A stretch of 10,449 nt of DNA from JAICTV01 sp035634055 (lineage in GTDB: Bacteria > Planctomycetota > Phycisphaerae > Tepidisphaerales > Tepidisphaeraceae). Within the stretch, counting starts at the first letter, position 1; each line of letters opens with the position of its first letter. The stretch spans positions 1 to 10,449 of the forward strand of contig DASQDR010000166.1 in the NCBI GenBank assembly GCA_035634055.1, given 5' to 3'. Under the pieces are notes generated by a model. That model made no database searches. It was not told where the DNA came from and worked only from the letters and a program-made list of their open reading frames with translations. Below are positions 1 to 6,602 of the stretch, piece by piece. The translations under genes and the position numbers were made by a program.

Positions 1-38
1 CCTCCCGTTGGTCGTCGATAACGCGTCTCGGAGCGTCG

Positions 39-67
39 CAACGTCCCGCGGCCGCCGCGGACCGTTG
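39..67. repeat. Long hairpin with 3-nt loop
   Basis: The arms 39-51 and 55-67 pair at 11 of 13 positions around the loop CCG (52-54). The inner six pairs (CCGCGG/CCGCGG) and the outer five (CAACG/CGTTG) are perfect, separated by a two-base mismatch. It could mark the 3' end of a transcript entering from the left or of the his transcript, but there is no U-tract, so its role is open. Confidence 0.4.
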
Positions 68-162
68 ACTGAGCACGGCAACGGCATCCGCGATAGGTTC
101 CGTGGATTCAAAGCCTTGCCCGGTTTGTGCTGAGGAGAGCAATCGCGGTAGACTCTCCCTTA

Positions 163-184
163 GCGACGATGCAACGATCGTCGC
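163..184. repeat. Perfect 8-bp hairpin
   Basis: GCGACGAT (163-170) and ATCGTCGC (177-184) are exact reverse complements around a 6-nt loop. Just upstream, GGAGAG (134-139) can pair with CTCTCC (153-158), giving two hairpins in tandem. No T-run follows on either strand. They may be 3'-end structures downstream of the leftward hisB gene, or chance palindromes in GC-rich DNA. Confidence 0.3.
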
Positions 185-409
185 ATTGGCTCAAATGGAT
201 GAACGCCGAATCGTTGAAACGGCTCAGCACCGGTCGCACGTGGTGCCAGGCAATGGCGCGTCCGACCGCTCCGGCGACGCGGCCGAGGACACGAAGTGTC
301 CGAGGGGAAGCACGCCGTCGTGACACCGCGGCGACTGCTCTATGAAGTCAATCTGCTTCCCACTGAAGCGACCGAAGCGCGTGGCGCTACGAGCAGCAAC
401 TAGCCCTGT

Positions 410-1060
<651 letters not shown>

Positions 1061-1068
1061 GTCGTGCG

Positions 1069-1074
1069 TCACCT
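1069..1074 (-). promoter_or_regulatory. Shine-Dalgarno site deciding the hisB start
   Basis: On the minus strand AGGTGA ends 8 nt before the ATG at 1060. It is the best ribosome binding site in the area and argues for initiation at 1060 rather than at the in-frame ATG at 1147, which belongs to the toxin remnant. Confidence 0.6.
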
Positions 1075-1093
1075 GGTGTAGGGGGTTGGACGC

Positions 1094-1147
1094 AGGCGGA
1101 ACCTTCCGCACGACGTCCACGACAATATCGGTGTCGAGGAAGATCAT
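1094..1147 (-). pseudogene. N-terminal remnant of a PIN-domain (VapC-type) toxin
   Basis: The 18 residues read from the ATG at 1147, MIFLDTDIVVDVVRKVPP, look like the first strand and helix of a PIN-domain RNase toxin, including the first conserved acidic residue (D5) in the usual 'FLDT(N/D)' context. A complete toxin of this class is about 130 residues. Here the similarity stops after 18, and the frame runs on without a stop through a short linker into HisB. The start lies 3 nt after the antitoxin stop (TGA CGC ATG), the tight spacing typical of toxin-antitoxin pairs. The simplest reading is that a deletion removed the toxin body and left its start in frame upstream of hisB. No active toxin can be made from this fragment. 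The assignment rests on a short stretch, but its position right behind an antitoxin-like gene supports it. Confidence 0.7.
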
Positions 1148-1150
1148 GCG

Positions 1151-1393
1151 TCACAGTTCGCGGCGATCGATCTTCCGGCGAAGCTCGTTGACGAATTCGG
1201 TGCTGTCCTCGATCTCTTCGCGGTCAGCCCACATCCCGACGATCGGCGACTTCGCCAGCTCCCCCGCCGTCATGTACTTCGGCTGCTCCGCCGGCCTGGG
1301 CAGGATCTCGATCTCGACCTCCTGGTCCTTCGGCAGATCCACCGGCTCGTCCGGCACGAACACCTTGCCGTCGTAGTGCGCCTTGATCGTCAT
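1151..1393 (-). CDS. Antitoxin-like protein, orphaned partner of the truncated PIN toxin
   Basis: This is an 80-residue acidic protein. Its N-terminus (TIKAHYDGKVFVPDEPVDLP, residues 2-21) has the short beta-strand pattern 'xxYDGKVFVPxEPVDLPxGxxVEI' seen in DUF104/AF2212-like antitoxins paired with PIN-domain toxins. Residues 41-80 (TAGELAKSPIVGMW, then a charged helix ending in ELRRKIDRREL) fit a C-terminal toxin-binding tail. The start at 1393 is supported by GAGGTGA a few nt upstream; an ATG at 1414 would add seven residues. The gene lies 29 nt after the hisC stop and 3 nt before the toxin-remnant ATG. In an intact module it would bind and neutralise a VapC-like RNase and repress its own promoter. 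Here no intact toxin is present in the window, so it is an orphan carried in the his transcript. Family naming is by pattern, not by search. Confidence 0.78.
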   Translation of the reverse strand: MTIKAHYDGKVFVPDEPVDLPKDQEVEIEILPRPAEQPKYMTAGELAKSPIVGMWADREEIEDSTEFVNELRRKIDRREL

Positions 1394-1422
1394 CGCCGTC
1401 ACCTCTTGCGACATCTTACGGC

Positions 1423-2496
1423 TCACGCCGCCCGCTCCGCCGCCGTCAGCGCCTTGACGCCGCCGATCAGGGCGTTGTTCTCCTGGCTGGTGCCGACGGT
1501 GATGCGGATCTTGTCGTCCAGCCCGGGCTTGTCGAAGTATCGCACCAGGATCCCCTGCCGCTTGAGCCCGAGGTAGACCTCCTTGCCGCGGCCGTCGGGG
1601 ACGGTGGCGAGGATGAAGTTCGCCTCGCTCGGCAGCACCTTCCACCCCAGCTGCGTCAGCTCGCTGCTCAGCCGCTGCCGCTCGCTCTTGACGTGCTCCC
1701 AGGTCTTGCGCGCGTACTCCTGGTCGGCGATGGCGGCGGTGGCGGCGGCGACGGAGATCGCGTCGCACGGGTAACTGTCGCGCGCCTTGTTCATCTCGCG
1801 CACCACCTCCGGCCGCGCCACCGCGTAGCCGAAGCGCAGCCCGGCCAGCGAGTAGGCCTTGCTCAGCGTGCGGGTGATCACGATGTTCTGGTGGTCCTTC
1901 AGCAGCGGCAGGCAGTCGTCGTCGGCGAAGTCGACGTACGCCTCGTCCACCAGCACCACCCCGGCGAACGCCTTGCACAGCGCGTCGATCCGCTGCGGCG
2001 AGACGAAGGTGCCCGACGGCGCGTTGGGATTGGCCAGGAAGATCGCCCGCGCCCTGGTGGCGACCAGCGCGTCGACCGGCAGCGCCCAGTCGCGCTCCCA
2101 CGGCACCTCGGCCACCTTCACCTCGTCCAGCTCGGCCATCACGGGGTAAAGCGAGTAGGTCGGGCTGGGGTAGGCGAGGGTGTCGCCGGGCGAGAGGAAC
2201 GTCAGCACGGCGACGGCCAGCACGTCGTCGCTGCCGTTGCCGGCCATGATCATGTCGGGCGTGACGCCTAGCACCTGCGCGGCCGCCTCGCGAAAGGCGT
2301 CGGCGGTGGCGCTGGGGTAGCGGCGAAGCTGCTCCGGCTCGATCTGCTGGATGGCCTGCATCACCTTCGGGCTGGGCGGGAAGGGGTTCTCGTTGGTGTT
2401 CAGCTTCACCACGCGCTCGCCCGCGCCGGGCTGCTCGCCCGGCGCGTAACCGGCCATCTCGCGCACGGTGGGACGGACGAAGGAAGGGGTCGCCAT
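1423..2496 (-). CDS. hisC: Histidinol-phosphate aminotransferase HisC
   Basis: This PLP-dependent class I/II aminotransferase converts imidazole acetol phosphate plus glutamate to histidinol phosphate. The 357-residue length is normal. Visible motifs are KLNTNENPFPPSP (31-43) at the N-terminus, AGNGSDD (85-91) for cofactor phosphate binding, ANPNAPSG (155-162) with N158, VDEAYVDF (183-190) with D184 and Y187, TLSKAYSLAGLRFGY (210-224) with the Schiff-base lysine K213, and KIRITVG (329-335) with the substrate-carboxylate arginine R331. The ATG at 2496 gives the expected N-terminus; upstream codons in frame run into repeat sequence. No Shine-Dalgarno precedes it, and a TATACT box ends 7 nt before the ATG, so a leaderless transcript is possible. 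It is separated from hisD by a 280-bp spacer filled by a palindromic repeat element, so it may have its own promoter. Confidence 0.97.
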   Translation of the reverse strand: MATPSFVRPTVREMAGYAPGEQPGAGERVVKLNTNENPFPPSPKVMQAIQQIEPEQLRRYPSATADAFREAAAQVLGVTPDMIMAGNGSDDVLAVAVLTFLSPGDTLAYPSPTYSLYPVMAELDEVKVAEVPWERDWALPVDALVATRARAIFLANPNAPSGTFVSPQRIDALCKAFAGVVLVDEAYVDFADDDCLPLLKDHQNIVITRTLSKAYSLAGLRFGYAVARPEVVREMNKARDSYPCDAISVAAATAAIADQEYARKTWEHVKSERQRLSSELTQLGWKVLPSEANFILATVPDGRGKEVYLGLKRQGILVRYFDKPGLDDKIRITVGTSQENNALIGGVKALTAAERAA

Positions 2497-2503
2497 GGGT
2501 TGC

Positions 2504-2509
2504 AGTATA
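2504..2509 (-). promoter_or_regulatory. Candidate -10 box for hisC
   Basis: On the minus strand TATACT (5 of 6 to the sigma-70 -10 consensus) ends 7 nt before the hisC ATG. No convincing -35 lies 16-18 nt upstream. If used, transcription would start at or next to the ATG, which fits the absence of a Shine-Dalgarno sequence. Confidence 0.3.
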
Positions 2510-2541
2510 GCGTGAAAGCGCGCGCGGTGTGGACGGAAGAG

Positions 2542-2776
2542 TGGAGCGGTGAAGCGGTGATACGGCGACGCGGTGAGGGCGCTGCACGTTGAACGTGGCA
2601 TGGGCGCCGCGCCGCCGCGCCCATGCAGCCCGCGGCAGCAGCCGCTCCTCGTCTCGTCGGGAGGAGCCGCTGCGCGGCAAGTTGCCTGGGCGAGGCGCCC
2701 ATGCCACGAGAAACGCCGCTTCCGCCCTACTGCGCCACCGCTTCCCCACTTCACTGCATCGCCGCTTCACCGCGAA
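2542..2776. repeat. Palindromic element: inverted 8-bp arrays around a hairpin core
   Basis: The whole hisD-hisC spacer is repeat structure. The left side (2542-2581) is five degenerate octamers (TGGAGCGG, TGAAGCGG, TGATACGG, CGACGCGG, TGAGGGCG). The right side (2714-2776) is the same octamer in reverse orientation (CCGCCCTA, CTGCGCCA, CCGCTTCC, CCACTTCA, CTGCATCG, CCGCTTCA). GCGGTGAAGCGG (2546-2557) and CCGCTTCACCGC (2762-2773) are a perfect 12-bp inverted repeat. Inside lies a perfect 15-bp inverted repeat, 2594-2608 with 2694-2708. Further hairpins nest within it: 2599-2607/2617-2625 (9 bp), 2638-2650/2661-2673 (12 of 13) and 2687-2692/2696-2701. The element abuts the hisD stop codon. It has no open frame of its own and could be a REP- or MITE-like extragenic element. 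Confidence 0.75.
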
Positions 2777-4096
2777 CTAATCCGCCGATCGCGAGTGCAC
2801 CGACGCGGCGTGCCCCGCCAGTTGCTCAGCCGTTGCCAGTGCCACGATCGCTTCCGCGTCGTTGGCCAAGCCCTCGGCGCTGTAGCGGACCACGCTGCTG
2901 CGCTTCAGGAACTCGTACACGCTGATCCCGCTGGAGAAGCGGGCGGTGGTGTTGGTCGGCAGGCAGTGGCTCGGGCCGGCGACGTAGTCTCCGGCGGCGA
3001 CGGGGGAGAACGGGCCGAGGAAGACAGCGCCGGCGTGGACCAGCTTCGCCAGCACGGCCGGCTCGTCGCTCACCTGCACGCTCACGTGCTCGGCGGCGAA
3101 CTCGTTCGCCAGCTCGATCAGCCGGTCCATGTCCGGCTCCACGATGATCGCGCTGTGGTCGCGCAGCGCTTCGACGATGGCCTCGGCGCGGTCCAGCACG
3201 CTCGTCTGCGCCTCCAGCTCCCCCTTCACCCGCTGCGCCAGCGGCTCGGACGCGGTCAGCAGGAAGCAGCTCCCCGGATCGTGCTCGGCCTGGGCGATCA
3301 GGTCCGATGCGATCGCGTCCGCGCGGCCGCTCTGGTCGGCCAGGATGAGGATCTCGCTGGGCCCGAGGAAGCCGTCGATGCCGACCGAGCCGGCCAGCGC
3401 GCGCTTGGCGAGCTGCACGTACGTGTTGCCCGGGCCGACGATCTTGTCGACCGGCGGGATCGTTTTCGTGCCGAACGCCATCGCCGCGATCGCCGCGGCG
3501 CCGCCGGCACGATAGACGAGCTCGAGCTTCAGCTCGTGGCACGCCGCCAAGACGACGTCCGACCGCCCGTACTTGCTCGGCGGCGTGCAGACGACGATCC
3601 GCTTCACGCCCGCCACCTGCGCCGGCACCGCCAGCATGATCAGGCTCGACGGGTAGCTCGCCTTGCCGCCGGGGAAGTAGAGGCCGGCGCTGTCCAGCGG
3701 CGTGAAGCGCATGCCGAGTTCCACGCCGGGCCGGCGGAGCGTCGCCGGCGGCTGGGGCATCACGTGCTGCTGGTACTCGCGCACCTGCGCGATCGACCGG
3801 CGGATTGCCGCCATCACTTCCGGCGCCACGCGCGCTCCGGCGGCGGACATCTCCTGCGGCGTGACGCGGATTTGGTCGGCGGTGAAGTCCGGGTCATCGA
3901 ACTCGCGCGAGCTTGCGACGATGGCGTCGTCGCCGCGCTCGGCCACGTCGGCGAGGATCTTCTCCACCGCCCGCACCGCCTCGGCGCGTGGCCCGCGCGC
4001 GAACGCGACGTCCTGCGGGTTGAGGCGAAGCTCGCCGAGCAACCGCCGGACCTCGGCCCGCTCGGGCTCCACGTTCAGGTGCAAGATCGGAATCAT
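2777..4096 (-). CDS. hisD: Histidinol dehydrogenase HisD
   Basis: This Zn-dependent enzyme oxidises L-histidinol to L-histidine in two NAD-linked steps, the last in the pathway. The 439 residues match the usual length. Motifs are GLYFPGGKASYPSS (138-151), VGPGNTYVQLAKR (220-232), GPSEILILAD (245-254), AQAEHDPGS (268-276), EFAAEHVSV (332-340), AGDYVAGPSHCLPT (368-381) and EQLAGHAASV (424-433). By analogy with characterised HisD, Q269, H272, D370 and H429 would bind zinc and E336/H337 would be catalytic. The start at 4096 was chosen because AGGA sits about 9 nt upstream and the N-terminus then fits the family; an upstream ATG at 4132 adds 12 unconserved residues. It follows two small membrane-protein genes on the same strand with a 61-nt gap, and leads into the repeat spacer before hisC. 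All key residues are present, so it should be active. Confidence 0.98.
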   Translation of the reverse strand: MIPILHLNVEPERAEVRRLLGELRLNPQDVAFARGPRAEAVRAVEKILADVAERGDDAIVASSREFDDPDFTADQIRVTPQEMSAAGARVAPEVMAAIRRSIAQVREYQQHVMPQPPATLRRPGVELGMRFTPLDSAGLYFPGGKASYPSSLIMLAVPAQVAGVKRIVVCTPPSKYGRSDVVLAACHELKLELVYRAGGAAAIAAMAFGTKTIPPVDKIVGPGNTYVQLAKRALAGSVGIDGFLGPSEILILADQSGRADAIASDLIAQAEHDPGSCFLLTASEPLAQRVKGELEAQTSVLDRAEAIVEALRDHSAIIVEPDMDRLIELANEFAAEHVSVQVSDEPAVLAKLVHAGAVFLGPFSPVAAGDYVAGPSHCLPTNTTARFSSGISVYEFLKRSSVVRYSAEGLANDAEAIVALATAEQLAGHAASVHSRSAD

Positions 4097-4157
4097 CCCG
4101 GCGATCCTAATGCGCCCGCCCCGCCCGACCAACCGCCCCGCTCACGCCCGGTCCCGC

Positions 4158-4661
4158 TCACGCAGGGTCCTCCGGCGGGAGCATCCCCTGCTCGCGCATC
4201 TTCTGGCGCAGCTTGGCCACCTTCTCCGGATCGGCCCCGGGGCGCGGGCGCGGCTCGGGCGGAGGGATCGTCGGCAGGCCGAGGAACTCCTTCGGCGTGC
4301 CGGGCGGCGGTTGATCGTCGGGCGAGATTGGGGCGGGCGCGGGTGCCGGCGCCGGCGTGAGCGGCAGTGCAGGATGGTCGTCGGATGGCGCGGCCCCGGC
4401 ACCGTCGGCCGGTCCCCTCGCCGCCGTCGAGGGGCCCGTGCCAAATCCTCTCACCGGCTCGTGCCGCGGCGCCGGCGTCGGCCGGCCGGCGCTGACGCGC
4501 GACGGGAAGAACCAGACGGCAAACGGCATCGCCAGCAGGACCAGCACCTTGTTCCACCACCCGCGCTCGACCGCTTCGGTCGCCTGCTCGAACCAACGGA
4601 TCATCGACACGAGGACGAAGACGAACAGCGCGAGCAGCAGGATGCTGGTGAAGCAACCCAT
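4158..4661 (-). CDS. Small membrane protein with proline-rich tail, function unknown
   Basis: I do not recognise a named family. The 167-residue product has two hydrophobic segments (about 5-23 and 37-53) separated by a charged loop (RWFEQATEAVERGWWNK). A long Pro/Ala/Gly-rich region (about 58-145) follows, with an alternating Ala-Pro run at 103-111 and PPP clusters, and then a short charged helix (DPEKVAKLRQKMREQG, 144-159). This suggests a membrane-anchored protein with a flexible extended tail. The ATG at 4661 lies 4 nt beyond the stop of the upstream membrane-protein gene, so the two are very likely co-transcribed and may be translationally coupled. The reading frame is conserved in character from end to end, unlike the antisense frames. 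hisD begins 61 nt downstream on the same strand; no functional link is evident. Confidence 0.75.
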   Translation of the reverse strand: MGCFTSILLLALFVFVLVSMIRWFEQATEAVERGWWNKVLVLLAMPFAVWFFPSRVSAGRPTPAPRHEPVRGFGTGPSTAARGPADGAGAAPSDDHPALPLTPAPAPAPAPISPDDQPPPGTPKEFLGLPTIPPPEPRPRPGADPEKVAKLRQKMREQGMLPPEDPA

Positions 4662-4665
4662 GCGG

Positions 4666-4965
4666 CTACCCCGGGCGAATGGTGTAGAGGACGATAGCGA
4701 GGATCAGGCTCAGCACGCCCGCCACGATGCCAACGTAGGCGAGCCACACCTTCGACCGTCCGCCGGTCCGCCGCACGCTGCGGATCGCGATCGCGCCCAG
4801 CACGATGCCGGCGATCTCGTCGACCCAGAGCGTGCCGAAGTGCGTCAGGCTGAAGACGCTCAGCACCGCCGACGCCAGCGCCAGCGGGTGCTGCCGGACG
4901 AACCACTCCCGGTACGCCTCGACGCGCTGCCGATCACGGGCGGATTCTCGACCGAAGAAGGCCAT
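4666..4965 (-). CDS. Small DUF4190-like membrane protein
   Basis: This 99-residue protein has a charged N-terminus (1-26, MAFFGRESARDRQRVEAYRE...) followed by hydrophobic segments at about 27-44, 48-63 and 72-95. The order 'LASAVLSVFSL ... IAGIVLGAIAIRSVRRTGGR ... YVGIVAGVLSLILAI' resembles DUF4190-type proteins, small helical membrane proteins of unknown role that have a Gly-rich turn and a basic patch between helices. The start at 4965 has no Shine-Dalgarno sequence. It is the first gene of a tight pair with the proline-rich membrane protein (4-nt gap) and may head the transcript that runs into hisD. Family assignment is by pattern only. Confidence 0.72.
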   Translation of the reverse strand: MAFFGRESARDRQRVEAYREWFVRQHPLALASAVLSVFSLTHFGTLWVDEIAGIVLGAIAIRSVRRTGGRSKVWLAYVGIVAGVLSLILAIVLYTIRPG

Positions 4966-4995
4966 GGGGAGGGATGGTGAGGAGTGGAGAGGGCT

Positions 4996-5134
4996 CGTGA
5001 CTGGTCACTGGTCACTCGCAGGGCGCCTAAGCAGGAATGGGCGCCGCACAGGTAACGGTCAACCAGCCCAACGCCGCACTGGAGCCGGCGCCCGGCGAGT
5101 GACCAGTGACAAATGACGAATGACGAGCGACCTC
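4996..5134. repeat. Palindromic element with 7-bp tandem units and 15-bp inverted repeat
   Basis: GTCACTGGTCACTCG (5004-5018) and its exact reverse complement (5096-5110) enclose a 107-bp segment. An inner inverted repeat, GGGCGCCG 5039-5046 with CGGCGCCC 5086-5093, nests inside. The outer parts are degenerate heptamer tandems: CTGGTCA twice (5001-5014), and in the other orientation TGACCAG, TGACAAA, TGACGAA, TGACGAG (5100-5127). It fills the spacer between the DUF4190-like gene and the Dabb gene and runs up to the latter's stop codon. The core begins with ATGGGCGCCGC (5037-5047), which is also in the hisD-hisC element. Confidence 0.7.
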
Positions 5135-5432
5135 ACCTGAAATCGTAAATCTGCACCCGCTTCCAATACTCCTTGTTCCGCGCGATGAACTCCTTGTGCA
5201 GCGGGTGGACCTGGTACTCGTCGTGCCCCGCGGCGTCGTCGAAGACGGTGCAGAGGCCGACGTCGTAGGTGTTGTCGACCACCTCGCGCGGCGTCATCGC
5301 CGGGCGGCCTACCCACACGTGACGGGCGGAGGGGATCTTGCCGAGCAGGTTCGCACAGTCGGTCAGCAGCTTCTGGCGGATCTCGTCGGTGGCCGCGGGG
5401 GTGAGCCAGAAATAGACGGTATGGATGAACAT
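5133..5432 (-). CDS. Dabb (stress-responsive alpha/beta-barrel) domain protein
   Basis: This is a 99-residue single-domain protein. The N-terminal MFIHTVYFWLTP and C-terminal HDEYQVHPLHKEFIARN (70-86) are the hallmark blocks of the Dabb family, dimeric ferredoxin-like barrels. Conserved H4, Y73, H76 and H79 are present. Family members include plant stress proteins and a few cyclase-like enzymes, but bacterial ones are mostly uncharacterised, so no substrate can be named. The start at 5432 is preferred because AGGA lies 8 nt upstream; an ATG at 5441 would add three residues and has AGG directly abutting it. The frame stays open far upstream through the antisense of the glycosyltransferase, which is not coding. 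The gene is divergent from the glycosyltransferase with a 69-bp spacer. Confidence 0.9.
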   Translation of the reverse strand: MFIHTVYFWLTPAATDEIRQKLLTDCANLLGKIPSARHVWVGRPAMTPREVVDNTYDVGLCTVFDDAAGHDEYQVHPLHKEFIARNKEYWKRVQIYDFR

Positions 5433-5459
5433 GGCGGGCATCCTACACGCCCCGCGGCG

Positions 5460-5487
5460 TTGGCTCACGCGCGGGACTTCGGATAGC
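5460..5487 (+). promoter_or_regulatory. Weak candidate promoter for the glycosyltransferase gene
   Basis: TTGGCT (5460-5465, 4 of 6 to -35) and GATAGC (5482-5487, 3 of 6 to -10) are 16 nt apart in the 69-bp divergent spacer. The ATG follows 14 nt after the -10 and has no Shine-Dalgarno, so the transcript would have a very short or no leader. Match quality is low. Confidence 0.2.
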
Positions 5488-5501
5488 TTTCGCCCCCGCA
5501 G

Positions 5502-6602
5502 ATGATCCGGGTGCTCCACCTGCTCGAGCGCGACGCAGACTTCGAAACCCAGCGCGGGGCCGACGGGCTCGCCCGCGCGCTGGGCGAAGGGTTCAGCGTC
5601 ACGACGCGGTCGATCGGCTACGGCGGCGACTGGCGCGACGTCCCGACGGCCGCCGCGATGCTGCGGCGCTCGCAGCCGCCGTTCGACGTCGTCCACGCCT
5701 GGGGCGCGCGGGCGCTGACGGTGGCCGCCTTCGGGTCCGGCGCCCGCATCGTCTTCAGCCCGGCGCCGGAGACGCGGGCAAAGGTCGTGCGCTGGCTCCG
5801 CGCGGTGATGAGCCACCGGGACGTGAACGTCGTCGCGCCCAGCAGCACGCTCCGCCGGCGTCTGGTGGAGCGCGGGGTGCCGCTGGAGCGCTGCCACCTC
5901 GTCCGACCGGGCGTGGAGTTCGCGCGCGTCCGCCGCCGGCGCGACGACGCGCTGCGGGCGCAGCTTGGGCTGAACGCAACCGACCACGTGTTCCTCGCCT
6001 GCGGGGAATCCACCCGCGCGGCGGCGCACATCGATGCGGTCTGGGCGACGGGGATCCTCAACGTCGCCGACGAGCGGCACAAGGTCCTGCTCTGGGGCCA
6101 GGGCGAGCAGACCGACGCGCTGCGCCGCCTGGCAGAGCACTGGGGCCGGCCGGACATGCTGCGCGTGGCCGAGCCGCGGCTGGGGCGTCGGCGGCGGCGC
6201 GTGGAGTTCGAGGAACTGCTTCCGGCAACCGATACGATCCTCGTCCCCGCGCGCGGCGCGGTGGCGACGCTGCCGATCGCCATCGCCATGGCGTCCGGCC
6301 TGCCCATCGTCGCCGCCGCAACGCCGACCGTCAGCGAGTTGCTGGAAGATCGGCACACCGCGCTGATGACCCAACCCGCCAAGCCGCGGCTGCTGGCCAG
6401 ACGCATCCTCGACCTTCAGGAAGACCCCTCGCTCCAGTGGAGCGTGGCCGACATGGCGCGCACCGAGGCGTTCGAGTTCTTCGCCTTCACGCGCTTCGTC
6501 AACCAGTTCCGCCAGGTGTACCGGCAGGTCGCGCAGGGCGCGGCGGTGCAGGTCCCGGAAGAAGCGCCGGGCGCGGGGCTTCGCTTTCACGGGCGGGCTT
6601 GA
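5502..6602 (+). CDS. GT4-like glycosyltransferase lacking the EX7E glutamates
   Basis: The 366-residue protein has the two-Rossmann layout of GT-B family 4 enzymes. The N-terminal domain starts RVLHLLERD and contains FDVVHAWGARA (61-71) and VVAPSSTLRRRLVERGVP (110-127). The hinge is CHLVRPGVEF (131-140). The C-terminal domain contains VFLACGEST (163-171), VLLWGQGEQ (195-203) and TLPIAIAMASGLPIV (256-270), followed by SELLEDRHTALM (278-289). These match the usual 'EAMAxGxPVVA...ExxxxGxxG' nucleotide-sugar region. The two glutamates of the EX7E motif fall at A253 and I261, so both are missing. No signal peptide or membrane helix is seen, so it would be cytosolic or peripheral. It may act on a cell-envelope or glycolipid substrate, or be a catalytically altered or inactive member. 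Its 3' end overlaps the convergent GNAT gene by 16 bp. Confidence 0.8.
   Translation: MIRVLHLLERDADFETQRGADGLARALGEGFSVTTRSIGYGGDWRDVPTAAAMLRRSQPPFDVVHAWGARALTVAAFGSGARIVFSPAPETRAKVVRWLRAVMSHRDVNVVAPSSTLRRRLVERGVPLERCHLVRPGVEFARVRRRRDDALRAQLGLNATDHVFLACGESTRAAAHIDAVWATGILNVADERHKVLLWGQGEQTDALRRLAEHWGRPDMLRVAEPRLGRRRRRVEFEELLPATDTILVPARGAVATLPIAIAMASGLPIVAAATPTVSELLEDRHTALMTQPAKPRLLARRILDLQEDPSLQWSVADMARTEAFEFFAFTRFVNQFRQVYRQVAQGAAVQVPEEAPGAGLRFHGRA

Larger units (their letters stand above)
1..409. other. Non-coding stretch downstream of hisB
   Basis: I see no supportable gene here. Short open frames exist on both strands (about 64-73 codons between 102 and 536), but they overlap one another, have no recognisable domain or ribosome binding site, and run through GC-rich sequence where such frames are expected by chance. 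The stretch contains two good hairpins (39-67 and 163-184), listed separately. No T-tract follows either of them, so they are not standard intrinsic terminators. The left neighbour lies outside the window. Confidence 0.6.

Noticed and set aside
102..345. Small overlapping open frames, one with a CPVC motif
   Set aside because: Three frames on both strands compete over the same bases. None has a ribosome binding site or a family pattern, and one CxxC is not enough to claim a zinc protein.
1151..2770. Very long leftward open frame (539 codons) spanning the antitoxin and the hisC region
   Set aside because: Only its last 80 codons are coding. The rest is the wrong frame of hisC, with an Arg/Ala/Gly-rich translation typical of a GC-rich shadow frame.
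2542..2776. CRISPR-like array
   Set aside because: The units are 8 bp, degenerate and contiguous, without spacers of constant length, and there are no cas genes.
2573..4360. 595-codon rightward frame opposite hisD
   Set aside because: It is antisense to a gene with complete HisD motifs. The translation is rich in Arg, His and Ala without domain signal.
5436..6590. Upstream extension of the Dabb gene to about 485 codons
   Set aside because: It is antisense to the glycosyltransferase, and its translation is low-complexity and unlike any domain. The family's normal start is at 5432.
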